Part shown: positions 1 through 8,613 of the stretch, piece after piece
How the letters are laid out: every line of letters starts with the position of its first letter
Position numbering within the stretch: position 1 is the first letter of the stretch
NCBI GenBank assembly: GCA_041499965.1
Contig: JBGQLG010000006.1
Location: 1 to 64,000, forward strand
DNA length: 64,000 nucleotides
Reading direction: 5' to 3'
From: AR5 sp041499965
GTDB lineage: Bacteria; Methylomirabilota; Methylomirabilia; Rokubacteriales; CSP1-6
Notes under the pieces: model-generated
Seen by the model: the letters and a program-made list of their open reading frames with translations, nothing else
Database searches by the model: none
Told to the model about the DNA's origin: nothing
Program-made: the position numbers and the translations under genes

Positions 1-140
1 AGATGGTGATGCCGGGGGACAACGTGACGATGGCGATCGAGTTGATCATGCCGATCGCGATGGAGAAGGAGCTGCGGTTCGCGATCCGGGAGGGCGGGCG
101 CACGGTCGGCGCCGGTGTCGTCACGGAGATCGTGGAGTAA
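1..140 (+). CDS. tuf: Elongation factor Tu, C-terminal end (partial)
   Basis: Only the last 45 codons are present; the reading frame enters at base 3 and stops at TAA 138-140. The visible part reads VMPGDNVTM, then ELIMPIAME, then FAIREGGRTVGAGVVTEI, which is the third beta-barrel domain of EF-Tu, the GTPase that carries aminoacyl-tRNA to the ribosomal A site. The gene lies 4 bases upstream of rpsJ, the usual tuf-rpsJ arrangement of the str-S10 junction. EF-Tu is identified with near certainty; nothing can be said about its G domain, which is outside the window. Confidence 0.95.
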   Translation, partial: MVMPGDNVTMAIELIMPIAMEKELRFAIREGGRTVGAGVVTEIVE

Positions 141-144
141 GGAC

Positions 145-465
145 ATGGTCACCCTGACGGCCGACCAGAAGATCCGCATCCGCCTCAAGGCGTACGACCA
201 TCGCCTCCTGGACCGGTCAGTCAAGGAGATCGTGGAGACCGTTCGGCGCACCGGGGCCCGCGTGGCGGGGCCCGTGTTGCTGCCGACGGTCATCAATCGA
301 TGGACCGTCCTCCGTTCCCCCCACGTCGACAAGACCTCGCGCGAGCAGTTCGAGATGCGCACCCACAAGCGCCTCTTGGACATCGTCGACCCCACGCCCC
401 AAACCGTCGACAGCCTGATGAAGCTGGATCTCCCGGCCGGCGTCGACGTCGAAATCAAACTTTAA
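145..465 (+). CDS. rpsJ: 30S ribosomal protein S10
   Basis: This 106-residue protein is S10, a 30S head protein and also the NusE transcription antitermination factor. Its core KIRIRLKAYDHRLLD and the motif MRTHKRLLDIVDP are diagnostic. I chose ATG 145, four bases after the tuf stop, because it gives the usual length (about 103); an in-frame codon at 115 would run back into tuf. It opens the S10 operon. Unusually, it is separated from rplC by a 153-base gap filled by a palindromic element. Confidence 0.97.
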   Translation: MVTLTADQKIRIRLKAYDHRLLDRSVKEIVETVRRTGARVAGPVLLPTVINRWTVLRSPHVDKTSREQFEMRTHKRLLDIVDPTPQTVDSLMKLDLPAGVDVEIKL

Positions 466-467
466 GA

Positions 468-591
468 GAGAGCGATGAGAAGTGCCCAGATGCTAGGCGC
501 CGACGAATCCCCGACTGAGGCGTACGCCGCGTACGCCGCAGGGAGTGGGACGAGTCGGCAACGACGCAGATGGGCGCTTCTCATCGCTCTC
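468..591 (-). repeat. Palindromic element, copy 1 (inverted orientation)
   Basis: The ends form a perfect 15-base inverted repeat (GAGAGCGATGAGAAG at 468-482 against its complement at 577-591), followed by one T/C difference and CCCA. Inside is a second palindrome, GGCGTACGC-C-GCGTACGCC, near 529-547. Read on the minus strand it carries the family core: CATCTGCGTCGTTGCC, then TACGCCTC, then GGCGCCTAGCATCTGG. The same core occurs at 8436-8556 and, in a diverged form, at 18371-18520 and 37535-37682. It lies between the rpsJ stop and the rplC start, inside the ribosomal operon. Confidence 0.85.
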
Positions 592-618
592 CGCAGCGCG
601 TTGAGGATCGCGTAACCC

Positions 619-1296
619 ATGGCACGCAAGGAAGCGTTGATCGGCCGCAAGGTGGGCATGACCCAGGTGTTCGGTGACGACGGCAATCACGTGCCGGTCA
701 CCGTCATCCAGGCGGGCCCGTGCACGGTGCTGGGGCTGCGGACGCGCGAGAGCCACGGCTACGACGCGCTGCAGATCGGCTTCGAGCCCCGGACGAAGAA
801 CGTCAGCAAGCCGGCGGCCGGGGTGTTCAAGAAGATCAACGTGGCGCCGATGCGCGTCGTCCGCGAGGTCCGGCTCGAGAAGTCCGAGCAGGTCCAGGCC
901 TATCAGATCGGACAGGCGCTGACCGCCGAGCTCTTCACGCCCGGTGAGCTGGTCGACGTGGTCGGCATCACCAAGGGCAAGGGCTTCCAGGGTGGCGTCA
1001 AGCGCTTCGGCTGGTCCGGTGGCGACTCGACCCACGGCTCGATGTTCCACCGCGCGCCCGGCTCCATCGGCGCCTCGTCCGATCCCTCGCGGGTGTGGCC
1101 CGGTCACCGGCTCCCCGGGCGGATGGGCGGCGTGCAACGGACGGTGCTCAACGTCTCCGTGGTGCGGGTGATGCCCGAGCAGAACCTGGTGCTCCTGCGC
1201 GGCGCGGTGCCCGGCGCCAACGGCTCGCTGGTGATGGTCCGCAAGTCGGTCAAGACCACCAAGGCCCAGCAGCAGAAAGCGGCGGACAAGAAATAA
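619..1296 (+). CDS. rplC: 50S ribosomal protein L3
   Basis: This 225-residue protein is L3, an early-assembly 50S protein with a globular beta-barrel and a loop reaching the peptidyl-transferase centre. It begins MARKEALIGRKVGMTQVF and contains GITKGKGFQGGVKRFG and the HRAPGSIG loop with the conserved Gln-methylation region. ATG 619 is preceded by GAGGA at 603-607, somewhat far away. The stop TAA overlaps the rplD start by one base (TAATG). The C-terminus ends in a short Lys/Gln-rich tail. Confidence 0.98.
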   Translation: MARKEALIGRKVGMTQVFGDDGNHVPVTVIQAGPCTVLGLRTRESHGYDALQIGFEPRTKNVSKPAAGVFKKINVAPMRVVREVRLEKSEQVQAYQIGQALTAELFTPGELVDVVGITKGKGFQGGVKRFGWSGGDSTHGSMFHRAPGSIGASSDPSRVWPGHRLPGRMGGVQRTVLNVSVVRVMPEQNLVLLRGAVPGANGSLVMVRKSVKTTKAQQQKAADKK

Positions 1297-1922
1297 TGCC
1301 GACGGTACAGGTCCTGGACGGCACGGGAAAGCAGTCGGGCACCCTCGAGCTCTCACCCGAGGTGTTCGGCGTCGAGGTCAAGGGGCCGCTGCTCCACCAG
1401 GCGGTGGTCCGCGAGCTGGCCGATCGTCGCGTCGGCACCCACGACACCAAGGGGCGCAGCGAGGTCTCGGGCGGCGGCCGGAAGCCGTGGAAGCAGAAGG
1501 GCACCGGGCGCGCGCGGCAGGGCAGCATCCGCGCCACCCAGTGGAAGGGTGGCGGCAAGCCGTTCGGGCCGACGCCCCGCAGCTACGACAAGGCCATGCC
1601 CCGCCAGATGCGCCGCGAGGCGCTGCGCGAGGCGGTGGCCGCGGCCATCGCCGGCAACACGCTGCGCGTGGTGGAGCGCGTGAGCGCCGACGGCAAGACG
1701 AAGTCGCTGGTGGCGGGCCTCGAGCAGCTCGGCCTGCAGCCGGTCTCGACGCTGGTCGTGGTGGCCACGCTGGGTGACCTGCTGCTCCGGGCCGCCCGCA
1801 ACGTGCCGTGGCTCAAGGTGGAGGCGCCCGGCCAGGTCTCGGTCTACCAGGTGCTGCACGCCCGGCAGGTGGTCTTCGAGCGCGCCGCGCTCAAGGCGCT
1901 CGAGGAGGCGCTGACGCCATGA
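1296..1922 (+). CDS. rplD: 50S ribosomal protein L4
   Basis: This 208-residue protein is L4, a 50S protein whose extended loop lines the exit tunnel. The loop is visible as RKPWKQKGTGRARQGSIRATQWKGGG-type sequence around residues 62-90. The start is ATG 1296, overlapping the rplC stop by one base; the open frame extends further upstream but only into rplC. In many bacteria L4 also represses its own S10 operon by binding the leader RNA; that role is family knowledge, not visible here. The end overlaps rplW by ATGA. Confidence 0.97.
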   Translation: MPTVQVLDGTGKQSGTLELSPEVFGVEVKGPLLHQAVVRELADRRVGTHDTKGRSEVSGGGRKPWKQKGTGRARQGSIRATQWKGGGKPFGPTPRSYDKAMPRQMRREALREAVAAAIAGNTLRVVERVSADGKTKSLVAGLEQLGLQPVSTLVVVATLGDLLLRAARNVPWLKVEAPGQVSVYQVLHARQVVFERAALKALEEALTP

Positions 1923-2212
1923 ACCGGGATGCCCGCCACGTGCTGATCCGCCCGCTCATGACCGAGAAGTCGATGCAGCAGAAGGAGGCGCTGAACAGGG
2001 TCGCCTTCCGCGTCCGGCCGGACGCCAACAAGGTGGAGATCCGGAGTGCCGTCGAGGCCGTCTTCAACGTGAAGGTGACCGCGGTCCGCACCGCGTCCTA
2101 CGAGGGCAAGCTCAAGCGCATGGGCCGTTTCCAGGGCCGGCGCGCCGACTGGAAGAAGGCGATCGTGACGCTGGCCCCCGGACACAAGATCGACCTCGTC
2201 GAGGGGGCCTGA
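1919..2212 (+). CDS. rplW: 50S ribosomal protein L23
   Basis: This 97-residue protein is L23, which sits at the exit-tunnel rim and docks trigger factor and the signal recognition particle. RHVLIRPLMTEKS at the N-terminus and VEIRSAVEAVFNVKV are the L23 signature. ATG 1919 overlaps the rplD TGA in an ATGA, implying translational coupling. Length matches the family. Confidence 0.97.
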   Translation: MNRDARHVLIRPLMTEKSMQQKEALNRVAFRVRPDANKVEIRSAVEAVFNVKVTAVRTASYEGKLKRMGRFQGRRADWKKAIVTLAPGHKIDLVEGA

Positions 2213-2217
2213 GCGCC

Positions 2218-3042
<825 letters not shown>

Positions 3043-3051
3043 GAGCCCGGG

Positions 3052-3345
3052 ATGGGACGCTCGCTCAAGAAGGGGCCGTACATCGACGAGAAGCTCTACG
3101 GGCGCATCGAGGAGCTGAACCGCACACGTCAGAAGAAGGTGCTGAAGACGTGGTCGCGGCGCTCCACGATCGCGCCGGAGTTCGTCGGCCACACGCTGGC
3201 CGTGCACAACGGCAAGAAGTTCATCCCGGTGTACGTGACCGAGAACATGGTGGGCCACAAGCTCGGCGAGTTCGCGCTGACGCGGACGTTCAAGGCCCAC
3301 GGCCAGGCCGAGAAGGCCTCCGCCACCCCGACGGGCAAGGCCTGA
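3052..3345 (+). CDS. rpsS: 30S ribosomal protein S19
   Basis: This 97-residue protein is S19, a 30S head protein that contacts S13 and the A-site tRNA. It begins MGRSLKKGPYIDEKL and contains WSRRSTIAPEFVGHTLAVHNGKKFIPVYV, split here by no gap, all hallmark S19 sequence. The gene sits between rplB and rplV as in nearly all bacteria. Confidence 0.97.
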   Translation: MGRSLKKGPYIDEKLYGRIEELNRTRQKKVLKTWSRRSTIAPEFVGHTLAVHNGKKFIPVYVTENMVGHKLGEFALTRTFKAHGQAEKASATPTGKA

Positions 3346-3350
3346 GCCTC

Positions 3351-3869
3351 ATGGTCACCAACGCCAAGGCCCGCTTCGTTCGCGTGTCGGCCCGCAAGGC
3401 GCGGCTGGTCCTCGACCAGATCCGCGGCAAGTCGGTGGGCGACGCGCTGGCCACGCTCGAGTTCACGCCCCGGGCGGCCGCCCGGCTCATCGAGAAGGTC
3501 CTCCGCTCGGCGGTGGCCAACGCCGAGCACAACCACCAGGTGCGCAACCTCGACGACCTGCGGGTCGTGCAGGCGGTGGCCGACGGCGGTCCCTCGCTCA
3601 AGCGCGTGCAGCCGCGCGCCATGGGGCGCGCGTTCTTCATCAAGCACCGCACGAGCCACCTGACGATCGCCGTGAGCGACGAGGTGAGCAGCCCCCGCGG
3701 CGTCCTCACGCGGCCCCGCCACATGCAGATCCGCCGGCTTCCGGCGAGGGCGCCGGCCGCCGCTCCGGCCCCGGCCGTCGCCGCGCCGGCCGCGCGGCCG
3801 CGGCCGGGCCGCCCGTCGTCGTCGGCGCCCCGCGGTCGGGGTCGGGCGAAGCCGAAGGAGAAAGAGTAG
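3351..3869 (+). CDS. rplV: 50S ribosomal protein L22 with long C-terminal tail
   Basis: The first about 115 residues are a normal L22: ARFVRVSARKARLVLDQIRG, then a hairpin region with RVQPRAMGRAF and HLTIAVSDE. L22 lines the exit tunnel and reaches its rim. The protein is 172 residues long against about 110 in most bacteria. The extra C-terminal part (about 118-172) is almost only Ala, Pro, Arg, Gly and Lys and looks disordered. ATG 3351 follows rpsS by five bases; the frame upstream is not L22. Long acidic or basic L22 tails are known in some lineages; the function of this one is unknown. Confidence 0.95.
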   Translation: MVTNAKARFVRVSARKARLVLDQIRGKSVGDALATLEFTPRAAARLIEKVLRSAVANAEHNHQVRNLDDLRVVQAVADGGPSLKRVQPRAMGRAFFIKHRTSHLTIAVSDEVSSPRGVLTRPRHMQIRRLPARAPAAAPAPAVAAPAARPRPGRPSSSAPRGRGRAKPKEKE

Positions 3870-3872
3870 ACG

Positions 3873-4517
3873 ATGGGCCAGAAGACACATCCGATCGGCT
3901 TCCGCCTGGGCTCCACGCGGACGTGGTCGTCGCGCTGGTTCGCGACGAAGAACTACGCCGACCTGCTGCACGAGGACGTGAAGATCCGCCGGCACATCAA
4001 GGACCAGCTCTACCACGCGGGCATCTCGAAGATCGACATCGAGCGCTCGGCCAACCGCGCGCGCATCACCATCTTCACGGCGCGCCCCGGCATCATCATC
4101 GGCCGCAAGGGCTCCGAGGTCGAGCGGCTGAAGAACGAGCTGCAGATGCGTACCGGCAAGGAGATCTACCTCAACATCGAGGAGGTCATCCATCCGGAGC
4201 TCGACGCCCAGCTCGTCTCCGAGAACGTCGCCCTGCAGCTGCAGAAGCGGGTGGCCTTCCGGCGGGCCATGAAGAAGGCGGTCACCTCGGCGCTCCGGCT
4301 CGGCGCCGACGGCATTCGCATCGCCTGCGCGGGCCGGCTGGGCGGCGGCGAGATCGCGCGCCGCGAGTGGTATCGCGACGGCCGGGTGCCGCTCCACACG
4401 ATCCGGGCCGACATCGACTACGGCCAGGCCACCGCCCACACGACGTACGGGACGATCGGCGTGAAGGTCTGGATCTTCAAGGGCGAGGTGCTCCGCGCCG
4501 CGCCGGCGGAGGCCTAG
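3873..4517 (+). CDS. rpsC: 30S ribosomal protein S3
   Basis: This 214-residue protein is S3, part of the mRNA entry channel. It starts MGQKTHPIGFRLG and has the KH domain loop GIIIGRKGSEVERL around residues 70-85 and the C-terminal RREWYRDGRVPLHTIRADIDYG motif. Length matches the family (about 210-235). It is followed by rplP after ten bases. Confidence 0.98.
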   Translation: MGQKTHPIGFRLGSTRTWSSRWFATKNYADLLHEDVKIRRHIKDQLYHAGISKIDIERSANRARITIFTARPGIIIGRKGSEVERLKNELQMRTGKEIYLNIEEVIHPELDAQLVSENVALQLQKRVAFRRAMKKAVTSALRLGADGIRIACAGRLGGGEIARREWYRDGRVPLHTIRADIDYGQATAHTTYGTIGVKVWIFKGEVLRAAPAEA

Positions 4518-4527
4518 GGGCGACCTC

Positions 4528-4944
4528 ATGCTGATGCCCAAGCGCGTCAAGTACCGCAAGGCCCAGCGCGGCAACATGCGCGGCAAGGCCCAGCGGGGAT
4601 CCTCCCTGGCCTTCGGCGAGTACGGGCTCAAGGCCCTGGAGCCGGGCTGGGTGACCAACCGCCAGATCGAGGCGGCACGGGTGGCGCTCACCCGCAGCCT
4701 CAAGCGCGGCGGCAAGGTGTGGATCCGCGTGTTCCCCGACAAGCCGGTGACCAAGAAGCCGGCCGAGACGCGGATGGGCAAGGGCAAGGGCAATCCCGAG
4801 GAGTGGGTGGCCGTGGTGAAGCCCGGCCGCATCCTCTACGAGATGGAAGGCGTGCCCGAGGACGCCGCCCGCGAGGCGTTTCGGACCGCCGCCAACAAGA
4901 TGGGCATCTCCACGAAGTTCGTGACCCGGACGCGGACCCTATGA
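4528..4944 (+). CDS. rplP: 50S ribosomal protein L16
   Basis: This 138-residue protein is L16, which helps position the A-site tRNA. It begins MLMPKRVKYRKAQRG and contains VWIRVFPDKPVTKKPAETRMGKGKG, including the Arg that is hydroxylated by YcfD in some bacteria. The stop overlaps the rpmC start in an ATGA. Confidence 0.97.
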   Translation: MLMPKRVKYRKAQRGNMRGKAQRGSSLAFGEYGLKALEPGWVTNRQIEAARVALTRSLKRGGKVWIRVFPDKPVTKKPAETRMGKGKGNPEEWVAVVKPGRILYEMEGVPEDAAREAFRTAANKMGISTKFVTRTRTL

Positions 4945-5288
4945 AAGCGGCCAAGTGGCGCGACCTCTCGGACGACGAGGTGACGCAGAAGGTGCGTGAG
5001 CTGTCCGAGGAGGTCTTCAACCTCCGGTTCCAGTTGACGATGGGCGTGGCCAAGAACCCGTCGCGGATCGGCGAGGTCCGACGCGATCTGGCCCGCGCGT
5101 ACACGATCATCCGCGAGCGCGGCGGCACGCCGGCGGCGGTGGCGGCGGCGGTCGCCCCGGCGCCCGCGCCGGCCCCGGCGCCCACGGCGAAGGCCAAGGC
5201 CCCCCGGCGGGCCAAGGCGCCGGCGAAGGCGAAGGCCAAGAAGCCGCCCCAGGCGAAGTCGGCCAAGACGAAGAAAGTGAAGGGATAG
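4941..5288 (+). CDS. rpmC: 50S ribosomal protein L29 with long C-terminal tail
   Basis: Residues 1-60 are a standard L29: LSDDEVTQKVRELSEEVFNLRFQ and NPSRIGEVRRDLARAYTIIRER. L29 sits at the exit-tunnel rim beside L23. The protein is 115 residues long, nearly twice the usual 60-70. The additional C-terminal half is an Ala/Pro stretch followed by a Lys/Ala-rich basic segment, likely disordered. ATG 4941 overlaps the rplP stop, which fixes the start. The tail shares its composition with those on L22 and L17 in this operon. Confidence 0.95.
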   Translation: MKAAKWRDLSDDEVTQKVRELSEEVFNLRFQLTMGVAKNPSRIGEVRRDLARAYTIIRERGGTPAAVAAAVAPAPAPAPAPTAKAKAPRRAKAPAKAKAKKPPQAKSAKTKKVKG

Positions 5289-5292
5289 GCTC

Positions 5293-5547
5293 GTGGGCGA
5301 GCGCAAGACGCGAGAGGGCGTCGTGGTGAGCGACGCCATGCAGAAGACGCGGGTGGTACGGATCGAGCGGGTCTACCGCCATCCGCGCTACCAGCGGGTC
5401 ATCCGCATGTCCAAGAAGCTGAAGGCGCACGACGAGGACAACGCCAGCCACGTCGGTGACCGGGTGCTCATCGAGGAGACCCGGCCGATCTCCAAGGACA
5501 AGCGCTGGCGCATCCGCCAGGTGCTGAGCCGGGTGGCCCAGGCATGA
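5293..5547 (+). CDS. rpsQ: 30S ribosomal protein S17
   Basis: This 84-residue OB-fold protein is S17, an early 16S rRNA binder. It reads KTREGVVVSDAMQKTRVV near the N-terminus and HDEDNASHVGDRVLIEETRPISKDKRW later, which is diagnostic. The start is GTG 5293, two bases clear of the rpmC stop. The end overlaps rplN by ATGA. Confidence 0.96.
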   Translation: MGERKTREGVVVSDAMQKTRVVRIERVYRHPRYQRVIRMSKKLKAHDEDNASHVGDRVLIEETRPISKDKRWRIRQVLSRVAQA

Positions 5548-5912
5548 TCCAGCCCCGCTCCATGCTCGACGTCGCCGACAACTCCGGCGCCAAGAAGGTC
5601 CAGTGCATCCGGGTGATGGGCGGCGCCAACAAGCGCTACGCCTCCCTCGGGGACACCGTGATCGTGGCCGTCAAGGAGGCGGCGCCGGACGGGACGGTGA
5701 AGAAGGGTGAGGTGGCGCGGGCGGTGGTGGTGCGGACGGTCAAGGAGGTTCGGCGCCGCGACGGCTCCTACATCCGCTTCGACCGCAACGCGGTCGTGCT
5801 CATCAAGCCCGACGAGAATCCGGTCGGCACCCGCATCTTCGGGCCGGTGGCCCGCGAGCTGCGGGAGCGACAGTTCACCAAAATCATCTCGCTGGCACCC
5901 GAGGTACTGTGA
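5544..5912 (+). CDS. rplN: 50S ribosomal protein L14
   Basis: This 122-residue protein is L14, at the subunit interface and the binding site of RsfS and other assembly factors. It begins MIQPRSMLDVADNSGAKKV and ends with VARELRERQFTKIISLAPEVL-type sequence. Length is exactly the family norm. Its TGA overlaps the rplX start. Confidence 0.98.
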   Translation: MIQPRSMLDVADNSGAKKVQCIRVMGGANKRYASLGDTVIVAVKEAAPDGTVKKGEVARAVVVRTVKEVRRRDGSYIRFDRNAVVLIKPDENPVGTRIFGPVARELRERQFTKIISLAPEVL

Positions 5913-6238
5913 TGCCGTTTCTGCACGTTCGGCGGGGCGACCTGGTCGGCGTCATCGCCGGTCGGGAACGGGGCAAGCGCGGCAAGGTGCTGCGCGTGCT
6001 CACCGACAAGAACCGCGTGGTCGTCGAGCACGTCAACATGATCAAGAAGCACCAGCGCCCCACCCAGAAGCTGCGGCAGGGCGGCATCATCGAGCGCGAG
6101 GGGGCGCTGGCGCTCTCCAACGTGCTGCCGATCTGCGGCAGCTGCGACAAGCCGTCCCGGACCGGCAGCAAGCTGCTCGCCGACGGACGCAAGGTCCGCA
6201 CCTGCAAACGGTGCGACGAGCCGATCGACAAGGGTTGA
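5912..6238 (+). CDS. rplX: 50S ribosomal protein L24 with zinc ribbon
   Basis: This 108-residue protein is L24, one of the two assembly initiators of the 50S subunit. The KOW motif is GDLVGVIAGRERGKRGKVL and the conserved HVNMIKKHQRP follows. The C-terminal half contains a four-cysteine site, C75-x2-C78 and C98-x2-C101, so this is the zinc-binding form of L24. ATG 5912 overlaps the rplN TGA; a GTG at 5909 would add one residue. Confidence 0.96.
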   Translation: MPFLHVRRGDLVGVIAGRERGKRGKVLRVLTDKNRVVVEHVNMIKKHQRPTQKLRQGGIIEREGALALSNVLPICGSCDKPSRTGSKLLADGRKVRTCKRCDEPIDKG

Positions 6239-6243
6239 GCGAT

Positions 6244-6930
6244 ATGGCCAAGCCAGGCGGAACTCCCGCACCGAAGGCCCCGGCCGGCAAGGCGCCGGCC
6301 CGGCCCCAGCAGCAACCCCGGCGGGGTGACAAGGGCGCCCCCGAGGCCCCCGTCACCAAGACGCGGCCGAAGGGCACCGGCGACGTGCCGCCGCGGCTGA
6401 AGGAGCACTTCGCCCGCACGGCGGCGCCGGCGCTCATGAAGGAGCGCAGCTATCGCAACGTGTGGGAGGTGCCCCGGCTGGACAAGGTCGTGATCAACAT
6501 GGGCGTGGGCGAGGGGCGCGAGAACGCCAAGGTGCTCGACTTCGCGACCGCCGACCTGCAGCTGATCAGCGGCCAGAAGCCGATCGTCACCCGAGCCAAG
6601 AAGTCGATCGCCAACTTCAAGCTGCGCGAGGGCGTGCCGATCGGCGCCAAGGTGACGCTGCGGGGGTCGCGGATGTACGAGTTCCTCGACCGGCTCATCA
6701 GCATCGCGCTGCCGCGGGTGCGCGACTTCAAGGGCGTGCCGCCCAAGGGCTTCGACGGCCGGGGCAACTACGCGCTGGGGCTGCGCGAGCAGCTCATCTT
6801 CCCCGAGATCGTGTACGACAAGATCGACAAGGTGCGCGGCATGGACATCAACATCGTGACGACGGCGCGGACGGACGAGGAAGGCCGGGCGCTCCTCGCG
6901 CATCTCGGCATGCCGTTCAGGGAGTCCTAG
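6244..6930 (+). CDS. rplE: 50S ribosomal protein L5 with N-terminal extension
   Basis: The L5 fold occupies residues from about 50 to 228: RLKEHFARTAAPALMKE, then VINMGVGEGRENAK, ARTDEEGRALLAHLGMPF at the end. L5 binds 5S rRNA in the central protuberance. The protein is 228 residues against about 180 usually; the first about 50 residues are Pro/Ala/Lys/Gly-rich and have no L5 counterpart. ATG 6244 follows rplX closely and there is no better start immediately before the core, so the extension is probably translated. Confidence 0.94.
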   Translation: MAKPGGTPAPKAPAGKAPARPQQQPRRGDKGAPEAPVTKTRPKGTGDVPPRLKEHFARTAAPALMKERSYRNVWEVPRLDKVVINMGVGEGRENAKVLDFATADLQLISGQKPIVTRAKKSIANFKLREGVPIGAKVTLRGSRMYEFLDRLISIALPRVRDFKGVPPKGFDGRGNYALGLREQLIFPEIVYDKIDKVRGMDINIVTTARTDEEGRALLAHLGMPFRES

Positions 6931-6933
6931 GGT

Positions 6934-7119
6934 ATGGCCAAGACCGCGCTCATCATGAAGTCGCTGAACACCCCGAAGTTCTCGACCCGGGGCTATCGCC
7001 GCTGCCGGCTGTGCGGGCGGCCGCGCGCCTACATCCGGAAGTTCCAGATGTGCCGCCTGTGCTTCCGCGAGCTGGCCCTCAAGGGCGAGATTCCCGGCAT
7101 CGTGAAGGCGAGCTGGTAG
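6934..7119 (+). CDS. rpsN: 30S ribosomal protein S14, zinc-binding type Z
   Basis: This 61-residue protein is the short, zinc-containing S14. The four ligands are C24, C27, C40 and C43 in CRLC-x12-CRLC spacing, and the C-terminal GEIPGIVKASW is typical. The zinc type is about 61 residues, whereas the zinc-free type is about 100. It starts three bases after rplE. Confidence 0.98.
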   Translation: MAKTALIMKSLNTPKFSTRGYRRCRLCGRPRAYIRKFQMCRLCFRELALKGEIPGIVKASW

Positions 7120-7121
7120 CC

Positions 7122-7517
7122 ATGCGTACCGATCCGATCGCCGATCTGCTCACCCGCATCCGCAACGCCAGTAACGCCGAGCACGAGAAGGTCGACATCC
7201 CGTCCTCCCGGCTCAAGGTGCGCATCGCCGAGCTGCTCAAGGAGGAAGGGTTCATCAAGAACTTCCGCGTGCTGGAGGACAGCCGGCAGGGGATGCTGCG
7301 CGTCTACCTGAAATACGGCACCGGCAACGAGAAGATGATCTCGGGCCTGGTGCGCGTCTCGACCCCGGGCCGGCGCGTCTACGTCGCCCACGACAAGATC
7401 CCGTCGATCCTGGCGGGCATGGGCGTGGCGCTGCTGTCGACGTCGCGCGGCGTGTTCACCGACCGCGAGGCCCGCAAGCAGAAGGTCGGCGGGGAAGTCC
7501 TCGCCTACGTGTGGTAG
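7122..7517 (+). CDS. rpsH: 30S ribosomal protein S8
   Basis: This 131-residue protein is S8, a central-domain 16S rRNA binder and, in some bacteria, the translational repressor of the spc operon. It begins MRTDPIADLLTRIRNA and has the C-terminal STSRGVFTDREARKQKVGGEVLAYVW signature in two parts. ATG 7122 is two bases after the rpsN stop. Confidence 0.98.
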   Translation: MRTDPIADLLTRIRNASNAEHEKVDIPSSRLKVRIAELLKEEGFIKNFRVLEDSRQGMLRVYLKYGTGNEKMISGLVRVSTPGRRVYVAHDKIPSILAGMGVALLSTSRGVFTDREARKQKVGGEVLAYVW

Positions 7518-7528
7518 GAGAAGCCCAC

Positions 7529-8071
7529 ATGTCCCGCATCGGCAAGCAACCGATTCCCATCCCCCCGGGCGTGAAGGTCCAGGTGGACGGCCTGACCGTC
7601 CGCGCCGAGGGTCCCAAGGGCAAGCTCACCCAGCTGGTCCCGGCGGGCCTGACGCCGCGCGTCGCCGACAGCACGGTCTTCATCGACCGCCACGACGAGG
7701 ACCGCCGGGTCCGGGCGCTGCACGGCCTGGCCCGCGCGCTGGTCGCCAACATGGTGACGGGCGTGAAGGACGGCTTCGAGCGCAAGCTCGACATCGTCGG
7801 TATCGGCTACCGGGCGCAGATGCAGGGCAAGAGTATCCAGCTGGCGCTCGGCTACTCGCATCCGGTGCTGTTCCCGCTGCCCGACGGCATCACCGCCGAG
7901 ATCGACAAGCAGACGGCCATCACCCTGCGAGGCGCCGACAAGGCGGTCCTGGGCGAGACGGCCGCCAAGCTGCGCGCCCTGCGCAAGCCCGATCCCTACA
8001 AGGGCAAGGGGATCCGCTACTCGGGCGAGGTGGTGCGCCGCAAGGTCGGCAAGAAGGCGGGCGCGAAATGA
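7529..8071 (+). CDS. rplF: 50S ribosomal protein L6
   Basis: This 180-residue protein is L6, near the GTPase-associated centre. It starts MSRIGKQPIPIPPGVKV and ends with RKPDPYKGKGIRYSGEVVRRKVGKKAGAK-like sequence, both characteristic. I chose ATG 7529 with GGAG at 7517-7520 upstream, rather than a codon at 7511 inside rpsH. The end overlaps rplR by ATGA. Confidence 0.98.
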   Translation: MSRIGKQPIPIPPGVKVQVDGLTVRAEGPKGKLTQLVPAGLTPRVADSTVFIDRHDEDRRVRALHGLARALVANMVTGVKDGFERKLDIVGIGYRAQMQGKSIQLALGYSHPVLFPLPDGITAEIDKQTAITLRGADKAVLGETAAKLRALRKPDPYKGKGIRYSGEVVRRKVGKKAGAK

Positions 8072-8433
8072 TCATCAAGGATCGCCGAGGACCGCGCGAC
8101 AAGCGGCACCACCGGCTGCGGCGCTGGGTCCGGGGGACCGCGGCCCGGCCGCGCCTGGCGGTGTTCCGCAGCCTCAATCACGTGTACGCCCAGCTCGTGG
8201 ACGACGACACCGGCCGCACGCTGGTCGCCGCCGACAGCCGGAGCAAGGAGTTTCGGACCGGCCAGCCCCGGGGCGGCAACGTCGCCGCCGCCAAGGCGGT
8301 CGGCGAGCTCTTGGCCCAGCGGGCCAAGGCCGCCGGCGTGCAGCAGGTCGTGTTCGATCGCGGCGGCTACAAGTACCACGGACGGGTCAAGGCACTGGCC
8401 GACGCCGCGCGGGCCGGCGGCCTCGTGTTCTAA
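8068..8433 (+). CDS. rplR: 50S ribosomal protein L18
   Basis: This 121-residue protein is L18, which brings 5S rRNA into the central protuberance with L5. It contains RPRLAVFRSLNHVYAQLVDD, GNVAAAKAVGELLAQRA and FDRGGYKYHGRVKALADAAR. Normal length. It is followed by a 180-base gap holding a palindromic element, so the usual rplR-rpsE coupling is broken here. Confidence 0.98.
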   Translation: MIIKDRRGPRDKRHHRLRRWVRGTAARPRLAVFRSLNHVYAQLVDDDTGRTLVAADSRSKEFRTGQPRGGNVAAAKAVGELLAQRAKAAGVQQVVFDRGGYKYHGRVKALADAARAGGLVF

Positions 8434-8435
8434 TC

Positions 8436-8556
8436 GGGCCGATGAAAACAGGCCATCTGCGTCGTTGCCTCCTCGGGCGCGCCCTGCGGCGTATGCGGCA
8501 TACGCCTCGGTCGGCCCTTCGTCGGCGCCTAGCATCTGGCCTGTTTTGATCGGCCC
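8436..8556 (+). repeat. Palindromic element, copy 2
   Basis: The outer arms are GGGCCGATGAAAACAGGCCA (8436-8455) and its complement at 8537-8556 with a single mismatch. The middle holds GGCGTATGC-G-GCATACGCC (about 8489-8507). Compared with copy 1 the inner palindrome differs at paired positions (C to T on one side, G to A on the other), so pairing is kept. The core CATCTGCGTCGTTGCC and GGCGCCTAGCATCTGG is shared with copy 1. It begins three bases after the rplR stop. Confidence 0.85.
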
Positions 8557-8613
8557 TCGGCGCGAGGCGACGGGATTATTAATCTGATGACGGACGGGAC
8601 CAGGAGAAACTGA

